The notes beneath the pieces are model-generated. The model did no database searches. It was not told the origin of the DNA and saw nothing but the letters and a program-made list of their open reading frames with translations. Made by a program: the position numbers and the translations under genes. Shown in pieces: positions 1 to 5,792 of a DNA stretch of 8,031 bases. The DNA comes from Clostridiaceae bacterium (GTDB lineage: Bacteria; Bacillota; Clostridia; Oscillospirales; Acutalibacteraceae): positions 1 to 8,031 of the forward strand of contig JAEDHZ010000062.1 in the NCBI GenBank assembly GCA_016292705.1. The letters are read 5' to 3'. Within the stretch, counting starts at the first letter, position 1, and every line of letters starts with the position of its first letter.

Positions 1-754
1 CATCAACACAAAGGTTATTGAAAGAAACACCACCATTCCGACAAAGAAGAGCCAGATTTTCTCAACCGCAGTTGACAATCAGCCGTCCGTTGAAGTTCAT
101 GTTCTTCAGGGCGAGCGTGAATTTGCAAAGGACAACAAAACTCTCGGAATCTTCAGCCTTGACGGAATCATGCCGGCACGCCGCGGTGTTCCGCAGATCG
201 AAGTAACCTTTGATATCGATGCAAACGGAATTGTTCATGTTTCTGCAAAGGATCTCGGAACAGGCAAGGAACAGTCAATTTCAATCACCGCTTCAAGCAA
301 TATGTCCAAAGAAGACATTGAAAAGGCAGTTCATGACGCAGAGCAGTTCGCCGAAGAGGACAAGAAGCGCCGCGAAGAGGTTGACACAAGAAATGAAGCT
401 GACCAGATGGTTTATCAGTGCGAAAAGATCCTCTCCGAAGAGGGCGACAAGTTTGACGCAAACGACAAGACCGAGCTTCAGTCAAAAATCGACTCGCTCA
501 AGAACGCATTGAACGGTCAGGATATGAACCTCATCAAGAACGAAAAGGAAGCTTTGCAGCAGACATTCTATAAGGTTTCGGAAAAGCTTTATCAGCAGGC
601 TCAGGCTCAGGCAGGCGCACAGGGTGCGGCAGGCCCGCAGGGCGCACCGTTCAACGGAGCAGACTTCAACGGCGCCGACTTCAATCAGGGAACAAACAAC
701 GGTGGCTACACTGACGCAGGTTACACCGATGCAAACTTTACTGACGCCAACTGA
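1..754 (+). CDS. dnaK: Chaperone protein DnaK (Hsp70), C-terminal part, 5' end outside the window
   Basis: ATP-dependent cytosolic chaperone that binds exposed hydrophobic peptide segments and works with DnaJ and GrpE. The reading frame is open from base 2 and gives 250 residues before TGA at 752-754. The ATPase domain is outside the window. Visible are the beta-sandwich substrate-binding domain (NTTIPTKKSQ, VLQGER, VPQIEVTFDIDANG, SAKDLGTGKEQ) and then the helical lid (KEDIEKAVHDAEQFA, RNEADQ). The usual PPAPRGVPQ segment reads MPARRGVPQ, so a proline next to the conserved latch arginine is replaced by arginine. After an Ala/Gln/Gly-rich stretch the protein ends in short repeats (FNGAD twice, YTDAG, YTDAN, FTDAN) instead of the common Glu/Asp/Lys-rich tail. 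dnaJ follows 76 bases downstream, the usual order of this heat-shock operon. Identity is certain; only the N-terminal part is missing. Confidence 0.97.
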   Translation, partial: INTKVIERNTTIPTKKSQIFSTAVDNQPSVEVHVLQGEREFAKDNKTLGIFSLDGIMPARRGVPQIEVTFDIDANGIVHVSAKDLGTGKEQSISITASSNMSKEDIEKAVHDAEQFAEEDKKRREEVDTRNEADQMVYQCEKILSEEGDKFDANDKTELQSKIDSLKNALNGQDMNLIKNEKEALQQTFYKVSEKLYQQAQAQAGAQGAAGPQGAPFNGADFNGADFNQGTNNGGYTDAGYTDANFTDAN

Positions 755-776
755 AGTCAGATATCAGATTTTGATT

Positions 777-816
777 TTAGACATTAGATGCTGCGCAATG
801 CAGCTCTAATGTCTAA
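777..816 (+). promoter_or_regulatory. Long hairpin in the dnaK-dnaJ spacer
   Basis: The 12-base arm TTAGACATTAGA (777-788) is matched exactly by TCTAATGTCTAA (805-816). Inside it, GCTGC (790-794) pairs with GCAGC (800-804) around the loop GCAAT. The result is a 17-bp stem with one bulged base (T789). The stem ends two bases before the dnaJ Shine-Dalgarno sequence (GGAG, 819-822) and no U-tract follows. It therefore does not look like a normal terminator. An mRNA processing or stability element, or a control on dnaJ translation, is more likely. The pairing is visible in the sequence; the function is inferred. Confidence 0.75.
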
Positions 817-830
817 TTGGAGTTATATTT

Positions 831-2003
831 ATGGCAGAAAACAAGCGTGATTATTACGAAGTGCTCGGAGTAAGCAAAACTGCGTCCGAGGACGAAATAA
901 AAAAAGCATACCGAAAGCTTGCAAAGCAGTATCACCCGGACCTCAATCCGGGAGACAAGGAAGCCGAAGCAAAGTTCAAGGAAGCCAACGAGGCGTATGA
1001 AGTCCTTTCCGACAGCCAGAAAAAGGCCCGCTATGACCAGTACGGTCACGCAGGCGTTGACCCGAACTTCGGCGCAGGCGGTTTTGGCGGCGGTTTCGGC
1101 GGCTTCGGCGGAGACTTTGACCTCGGCGATATCCTCGGAAGTATGTTCGGAGGTTTCGGCGGCTTTGGCGGCGGACGCCAGCAGAATCCCAACGCACCGC
1201 GCAAGGGCACAACTGTTCAGGCGAATGTTACAATTTCCTTTGAGGAAGCCGCAAAGGGCTGCAAAAAGAAAATTAACATAACAAGAATTGACACCTGCTC
1301 GGAATGTTCGGGAACAGGTGCGGCAAAAGGAACAACGGCGGAAACCTGCAAAACCTGCGGCGGACGGGGTCAGGTCAATGTTCAGCAGAGAACACCGTTC
1401 GGCGTGATGAGCACCTCCAAGCCTTGCTCTGCCTGCGGCGGAAAAGGAAAAACAATCAGTTCGCCGTGTCAGAAATGCCGTGGAACAGGCTTTGAAAGCA
1501 AGCCGGCAACCGTGGAGGTCGAAATCCCGGCAGGTATTGACGACAGACAGGCGTTGAATGTCCGTGGAAAGGGCAATGCCGGCGTCAACGGCGGCCCGGT
1601 CGGCGATCTGAGGATCAATGTCAATGTTCGTCCGCATCCGTTCTTTGAGCGTGACGGCTTTGATGTCTGGTGCGATTTCACCGTGACTTATGCTCAGGCG
1701 GCCCTCGGTGACACACTGTATATTCCGACTCTTGACGGTAAGGTCAAATATGAACTTCCGGCAGGAACGCAACCGGGTGAGGTTTTCCGCTTCAGAAACA
1801 GAGGTATCCAACAGCTCGGTTCAAGAGGCAGAGGAGATCAGTTTGTCAGAATCATTGTTGATGTTCCCAAAAACCTCAGTCAGAAGCAGAAAGATCTTCT
1901 GCGCCAGTTCAATGATTCACTTCCGAACAAGCCCAAGAACAATATCGACGACGGAAAAACGGTCGGCGAAGAGAAAAAGAGCTTTTTTGACAGATTCAAA
2001 TAA
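831..2003 (+). CDS. dnaJ: Chaperone protein DnaJ (Hsp40), complete
   Basis: Co-chaperone of 390 residues that delivers unfolded clients to DnaK and stimulates its ATPase. Domains in order: J domain (about 5-70) with the HPD motif at 35-37; a Gly/Phe-rich linker (about 80-120); a zinc-binding region with four CxxCxGxG repeats (cysteines 156/159, 173/176, 199/202, 213/216), enough for two zinc ions; then the C-terminal client-binding beta domains and dimerisation tail. Length and layout are those of a full type I DnaJ. The ATG start is supported by GGAG eight bases upstream. The gene lies 76 bases after dnaK with a hairpin between them, and an intrinsic terminator begins 9 bases after its stop. 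Nothing looks damaged. Confidence 0.98.
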   Translation: MAENKRDYYEVLGVSKTASEDEIKKAYRKLAKQYHPDLNPGDKEAEAKFKEANEAYEVLSDSQKKARYDQYGHAGVDPNFGAGGFGGGFGGFGGDFDLGDILGSMFGGFGGFGGGRQQNPNAPRKGTTVQANVTISFEEAAKGCKKKINITRIDTCSECSGTGAAKGTTAETCKTCGGRGQVNVQQRTPFGVMSTSKPCSACGGKGKTISSPCQKCRGTGFESKPATVEVEIPAGIDDRQALNVRGKGNAGVNGGPVGDLRINVNVRPHPFFERDGFDVWCDFTVTYAQAALGDTLYIPTLDGKVKYELPAGTQPGEVFRFRNRGIQQLGSRGRGDQFVRIIVDVPKNLSQKQKDLLRQFNDSLPNKPKNNIDDGKTVGEEKKSFFDRFK

Positions 2004-2011
2004 AACGATTG

Positions 2012-2057
2012 AACCGGACAGCTTCGTGCCTGTCCGGTTTCTTCATCTTATTTTTCC
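2012..2057 (+). terminator. Intrinsic terminator after dnaJ
   Basis: AACCGGACAG (2012-2021) pairs perfectly with CTGTCCGGTT (2030-2039) around an 8-base loop. It is followed by a pyrimidine-rich run ending in a five-T stretch. It starts 9 bases after the dnaJ stop, so it probably ends the dnaK-dnaJ transcript. Confidence 0.85.
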
Positions 2058-2103
2058 AAAAACAAAACCACCTGCAACGATTGGTTTCATTGCCGGTGGT
2101 TTT
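2055..2103 (-). terminator. Intrinsic terminator for the minus-strand dehydrogenase transcript
   Basis: AAAACCACC (2064-2072) pairs with GGTGGTTTT (2095-2103). After one mismatch, GCAA (2074-2077) pairs with TTGC (2090-2093). Read on the minus strand, the hairpin ends in GGTGGTTTTGTTTTTGG, a U-rich tail, about 50 bases after the dehydrogenase stop. The arm is also followed by a few T's on the plus strand, so it may back up the dnaJ terminator. Confidence 0.7.
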
Positions 2104-2155
2104 ATCGCTTTCATGGGTTATGTCTTCGTAATTCCCGAAAACACAGCAAGGTTTG

Positions 2156-3007
2156 TCACACTCCGGAATACGCATTGAAGCCGCCGTCAACGGCAATTGT
2201 TGTTCCCGTGATGAAGCCGGAATAGCTTTCATCGCAAAGGAACAAAAGCGCACCCTCAAGCTCCTTCGGTTCGCCAAAACGCTTCATCGGCGTTGCGGCA
2301 AGGATTTTTCCGGTTCTTGCCGTTGGCGTTCCGTCCTCGTTCCAAAGGAGCGTTTTGTTCTGATTTGTTGAGAAAAAGCCCGGAGCAATGGCGTTGACTC
2401 TGATTCCGACCTCGGCAAAATGCACCGCCATAAACTGCGTGAAGTTCTGAACGGCAGCCTTTGCGGCTGAGTATGCCGGAATCTTTGTCAGCGGACGGTA
2501 GGCATTCATGGAAGTGATCATCACAATGCAGGTGTTCTCCTTTTTCGCCATATCCGGGGCAAAGACCTGCGTCGGAATGAGCGTTCCGAGAAAGTTCAGA
2601 TTGAAAACAAAAGATATTCCGTCCGGATCAAGGTCAAAAAATGTTTTGATGTCCGGATCTTTTTCAATCAGATCAATTTTTTCAAGCGTCTCCTTGCTTG
2701 TTGTGCCCTTGGGGTTGTTTCCGCCGGCACCGTTGAGCAAAATATCGCAGGTTCCGTACTTTTTGGCAATTTCATCACGGGCTTTCTGCATACTCTCCTT
2801 CTGAAGCACATTGCAGGCAAAGGCAGTCGCCTCGCCTCCCTCGGCCCTGATTTCATCCGCAACCTTTTGCGCCGCAGCTTCGTTGATGTCAAGCACGGCA
2901 ACCTTTGCACCCTGACGGGCAAGGGCTTTTGCAAAGTCGGCGCAAAGAACACCTCCGCCTCCTGTGACAACCGCAACTCTGCCTTTGAGATTTTCGTGAA
3001 CAAACAT
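2156..3007 (-). CDS. Short-chain dehydrogenase/reductase, D-mannonate oxidoreductase (fructuronate reductase)-like
   Basis: A 283-residue NAD(P)-dependent SDR enzyme of the cytosol. From recalled family sequences it resembles the SDR group annotated as D-mannonate oxidoreductase, which interconverts D-mannonate and D-fructuronate in hexuronate breakdown. Visible motifs: cofactor loop TGGGGVLC (15-22), NGAGG (92-96), the likely tetrad Asn138, catalytic Ser166, Tyr179 and Lys183 (YSAAK), NAIAPGFF (205-212), and the C-terminal VDGGFNAYSGV. The segment around FFDLDPDG and NFLGTLIPTQVF is typical of that subgroup. The last glycine of the usual TGxxxGxG pattern is replaced by cysteine. ATG is preceded by AAAGGA at 8 bases. 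It starts 29 bases after the PBP gene with no terminator between, so it is probably the last gene of that operon. The SDR family is certain; the substrate is inferred, and a related sugar-acid or polyol dehydrogenase remains possible. Confidence 0.85.
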   Translation of the reverse strand: MFVHENLKGRVAVVTGGGGVLCADFAKALARQGAKVAVLDINEAAAQKVADEIRAEGGEATAFACNVLQKESMQKARDEIAKKYGTCDILLNGAGGNNPKGTTSKETLEKIDLIEKDPDIKTFFDLDPDGISFVFNLNFLGTLIPTQVFAPDMAKKENTCIVMITSMNAYRPLTKIPAYSAAKAAVQNFTQFMAVHFAEVGIRVNAIAPGFFSTNQNKTLLWNEDGTPTARTGKILAATPMKRFGEPKELEGALLFLCDESYSGFITGTTIAVDGGFNAYSGV

Positions 3008-3036
3008 ATTATCAATCCTTTCAAAAGAAATTATAA

Positions 3037-4407
3037 CTAACTGTTTTTAATCGCCTGCAAAACCTTGTTCGCCGCCGGAACAGCATCGTTATAGCCGATT
3101 CCGCCGTTTTCAAGGCAGACAACTATTGCGTAAGGAAAACTGCTGTCAGCCGAAAAACCGTAGAACCAGGCATGGCTCCTTTTTCCTTCAACCTCTGCCG
3201 AACCGGTTTTTCCGCACATTTTAAGTCCGGGAAAACGGCTGTCACCGTAGTAGTTTTCAACATTGGAGCGCAGGAGCTTTTTCATTTTCTTTGCCGTTTC
3301 GGCACTCATGGTAATGTTTTTGTTGATTGCCGCACCCGTTTTCGGCAAAAGGGTGGTCTGCGTTTCAACAACATAGGGTATCACAGCCTGTCCGCCGTTT
3401 GCAATTGCACCGGCAAGCATCAGCATGTGGCAAGGATTTGCAAGCGTTGTGTATTGTCCAATTCCCGCCCAACCGAGGTCAATATCCGCCGCACCGGAAA
3501 GGTCAATATAGCTTTTTGCGGTGTTTGCGCCGCTGACCTTTACCGAAGAGCCGAACCCGAGCTGTTTTGCGGTCTGCATCATCTTTTCCGTTCCGAGCTG
3601 AACAGCAAGCTGAGCAAAAACGCTGTTGCAGGAAACATTGAGTGCCCGTTCAAAGCTCAGCTTTCCGTGAACTCCGTTGCAGATGACATACTGATTCTTT
3701 CCGCATTTATATTTCCCCGTGCAGTTGAATGTCTTTTTGCTGACATCCGGAAGATTTTCCAAAGCACAGATTGCAGTCACAACCTTGAAGGTTGAGCCGG
3801 GAGTGAAAACTCCGGAAAGGAAGCGGTTGAGATAAATTCCGTCATACTTTCCGCTTGTGTCCGTGCCGATATCGGAGGGCTTGTTTTCAGGGTCAAAGGT
3901 CGGAGCTGATACCTCGCAGAGAACAGCGCCGGTTTTGTAGTTATATACCGCTATCGTCCCCTTGTTGCCGTTCAGGGCATTGTATGCAGCAGCGGAAACC
4001 TCCGAATCAATGGTGAGAGTCAGATCGTTGCCCTTGCCTTTTTTAACCGCACTGTATACTCCGTCAATGAAGTTGTATCCGATGAGATGAGGACGGTATA
4101 CGGTCTGGACACCCGTTGAAATAAAGCCCTGCGCATCGCCCACAACATGGAGCGTTGCAAGGCGTGTTGTATAATCTTCGGCAAAATATCTTTCGCCGTC
4201 CTTTGTTTCAACAAGGACTCCGCCGTTTCTGTCAAAAATTGTGCCTGCGGTTGCAAGCTGGCGATATTTATAAATGTGCTCATTGAGTCTGCTTGACGCC
4301 CAGGTGTCCGCATTCAGCACAAAGGAAACGCCCATGAAAACAAGGCCGCCGAAAAACGCCGCAATCAAAGCAAACAAAACATAAGCCCGTTTTGTGGTAT
4401 TTCTCAT
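3037..4407 (-). CDS. Class B penicillin-binding protein (transpeptidase, PbpA-like)
   Basis: A 456-residue membrane-anchored DD-transpeptidase that cross-links peptidoglycan outside the membrane. One N-terminal membrane anchor (about 8-31) is followed by a short non-catalytic region with the typical GTIFDRNG segment (55-62). The transpeptidase domain carries all three active-site motifs: STFK with nucleophile Ser205 and Lys208, SCN at 259-261, and KTG at 400-402. An earlier KTG at 356-358 lies outside the catalytic position. The size is near that of the short actinobacterial PbpA rather than the long SpoVD/PBP2 proteins with PASTA domains; none are present here. The start has a strong AAAGGAGG site that overlaps the SEDS gene's stop codon, 13 bases upstream, which suggests coupled translation. 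Its partner is presumably the SEDS polymerase encoded just before it. Exact role (division, elongation or sporulation) cannot be settled from the sequence. Confidence 0.93.
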   Translation of the reverse strand: MRNTTKRAYVLFALIAAFFGGLVFMGVSFVLNADTWASSRLNEHIYKYRQLATAGTIFDRNGGVLVETKDGERYFAEDYTTRLATLHVVGDAQGFISTGVQTVYRPHLIGYNFIDGVYSAVKKGKGNDLTLTIDSEVSAAAYNALNGNKGTIAVYNYKTGAVLCEVSAPTFDPENKPSDIGTDTSGKYDGIYLNRFLSGVFTPGSTFKVVTAICALENLPDVSKKTFNCTGKYKCGKNQYVICNGVHGKLSFERALNVSCNSVFAQLAVQLGTEKMMQTAKQLGFGSSVKVSGANTAKSYIDLSGAADIDLGWAGIGQYTTLANPCHMLMLAGAIANGGQAVIPYVVETQTTLLPKTGAAINKNITMSAETAKKMKKLLRSNVENYYGDSRFPGLKMCGKTGSAEVEGKRSHAWFYGFSADSSFPYAIVVCLENGGIGYNDAVPAANKVLQAIKNS

Positions 4408-4420
4408 TTTCTGCCCTCCT

Positions 4421-5704
4421 TTAAGCGATTTTGAAAACCTTGGGATAGGTTCTCACATCCGCCGCCTTTATGAAAGCAAACAGCGCCCATGAGCAGATCA
4501 TGCTTGAGCCTCCCTGGCTGACAAAGGGCAGTGTGACACCCGTCAGCGGAAGAATGTCGGTGATTCCGAAGATATTCAGACAGGTCTGAAAAAGCAGCAT
4601 TGCCGCAGCGGAGCAAGCCGCAATGGAATAAAATGTTGACGGTGCGCTGCGTGAGGTGCGTATGGCGTAAACCGTGATAATTGCGAAGGCGATAACAATT
4701 GCAAAGGCAACTATCATTCCGAACTCCTCGCAGACCATTCCGAAAACAAGGTCGGTTGAGGCTGCGGCAACATAGCGAAGTCTTCCGTTGCCCACGCCAA
4801 GACCTTTCAGACCGCCTGAAACGGAATAGATGAGTGTTCTGACCTGCTGATAGCCCGAGGTGTCATAGTTATCCCAGACATGGCGGTATGCCGCAAAGCG
4901 CTGGGCAACATAGGGCTTGAAATAGATTATAAGCACAGCGCCGAGAAGAGCGCCTGCGCAGATGAAGAGCAACGAGCGGATATCACCCGAACGCATGAAA
5001 GCGATGACAAGGAAGGTGAAAAAGAAGATGAGAGCCGTTCCGAAATCCCTCATCAGAAACAGCACGCCGATGCAGCCGATTGCAAAGGCTATGTAGAGAT
5101 AGATATTTTTGCTGGTCAGAAGCTTATCGAGCGAGGCTGCGCCGACAAAAATGAACGCAATTTTGACAAATTCCGAGGGCTGAACGGAAAGCTTTCCGCC
5201 TATAACCAACCAGTTATAAGCTCCGTTGATTGCACTTCCGGCAAAGCGGATGAAAACAAACGAGCCGGCAAGGAAACAAAGCGCAAAAACCGCAAGCGGC
5301 AGGCGCACCGCCATAACTCTTTTGACATCCTGCAAAAACCAAAGCAGAATATCATAGACAACAACGCCGATTATCACAGCCGCAAGCTGTTTTATATGAC
5401 CCGATTTTGAAACGCTTGCCGTCAGAGTCATGCCTATTCCGGAAAGGAAGAACGCAATAAACTCAAGCTCAAAATTGACCTTTTTGAACGCAAAGTGCAT
5501 CACGGCAACATAGAGCCATTCAAAAACTGTATAGCCGAAAAAACACAAGGCGTTTGTTGCATAAAACTGTCCGCCCTCAAAAACAACGGGCAGGCAGGAT
5601 AAAAACTGAAAAATTGTCAGCAGCAGCAAAATGAAGCTGCGGTCAACATAACGGTATTTTTTCCGCCTGCGATCTTCCCGCACGGCGGCAGCATTACTTC
5701 TCAA
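4421..5704 (-). CDS. SEDS-family peptidoglycan glycosyltransferase (FtsW/RodA type)
   Basis: A polytopic membrane protein of about 427 residues that polymerises glycan strands from lipid II together with a class B PBP. It has many hydrophobic helices and the SEDS signatures: NGAYNW (160-165), QPSE (175-178), RDFGTA (219-224), YQQ with SGG and GLGVGNG (285-307), TDLVFGMVCEEFG (317-329) with the catalytic-type Asp318, and PLTGVTLPFVSQGGSS (386-401). The usual His before Thr-Asp is Ser here. I chose the TTG at 5702-5704 as start because AAGGTGGTG lies at good distance before it; a TTG at 5723-5725 would add seven residues but has a poorer site. The gene is followed at 13 bases by the PBP gene and preceded by the FHA gene. 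FtsW and RodA are not separable by eye; context favours an FtsW/RodA copy dedicated to the adjacent PBP. Confidence 0.93.
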   Translation of the reverse strand: MRSNAAAVREDRRRKKYRYVDRSFILLLLTIFQFLSCLPVVFEGGQFYATNALCFFGYTVFEWLYVAVMHFAFKKVNFELEFIAFFLSGIGMTLTASVSKSGHIKQLAAVIIGVVVYDILLWFLQDVKRVMAVRLPLAVFALCFLAGSFVFIRFAGSAINGAYNWLVIGGKLSVQPSEFVKIAFIFVGAASLDKLLTSKNIYLYIAFAIGCIGVLFLMRDFGTALIFFFTFLVIAFMRSGDIRSLLFICAGALLGAVLIIYFKPYVAQRFAAYRHVWDNYDTSGYQQVRTLIYSVSGGLKGLGVGNGRLRYVAAASTDLVFGMVCEEFGMIVAFAIVIAFAIITVYAIRTSRSAPSTFYSIAACSAAAMLLFQTCLNIFGITDILPLTGVTLPFVSQGGSSMICSWALFAFIKAADVRTYPKVFKIA

Positions 5705-5762
5705 AAAATCACCACCTTCTTTCAATGTATCCGCTGTTGATTATTCTATGGGTACGCTGATG

Positions 5763-5787
5763 ATTTTCAGCCGTTTTTGCTGAAAAT
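5763..5787 (-). promoter_or_regulatory. Stem-loop between the FHA gene and the SEDS gene
   Basis: ATTTTCAGC (5763-5771) and GCTGAAAAT (5779-5787) form a perfect 9-bp stem with a 7-base loop. It begins five bases after the FHA stop codon. No U-tract follows on the minus strand, so it may be a weak terminator or a processing or protection site that sets a different level for the downstream pair. The stem is visible; the role is inferred. Confidence 0.55.
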
Positions 5788-5792
5788 TGAGC

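Noticed and set aside
1075..1180. GGCGG/TTCGG repeats as a DNA repeat element
   Set aside because: They encode the Gly/Phe-rich linker of DnaJ and reflect amino-acid composition.
813..1811. 332-codon open frame antisense to dnaJ
   Set aside because: It lies wholly opposite a textbook dnaJ with all motifs intact. Its translation is Cys/Ala/Arg-rich with no recognisable domain, as expected from the mirrored Gly/Phe- and Cys-rich codons.
1690..2178. 162-codon plus-strand frame over the dnaJ end and the convergent spacer
   Set aside because: It overlaps the dnaJ C-terminus in another frame and runs through two terminator hairpins, with no family resemblance.
3327..3345. Earlier KTG in the PBP (residues 356-358) as the third active-site motif
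   Set aside because: KTGSAE at 400-405 sits in the expected sequence context and spacing; the earlier one is incidental.
3172..3795. 207-codon plus-strand frame opposite the PBP gene
   Set aside because: It covers the coding strand of the PBP active-site region, and the PBP motifs show which strand is real.
4880..5410. 176-codon plus-strand frame opposite the SEDS gene
   Set aside because: Its strongly charged translation is the usual mirror of hydrophobic membrane-helix codons on the other strand.
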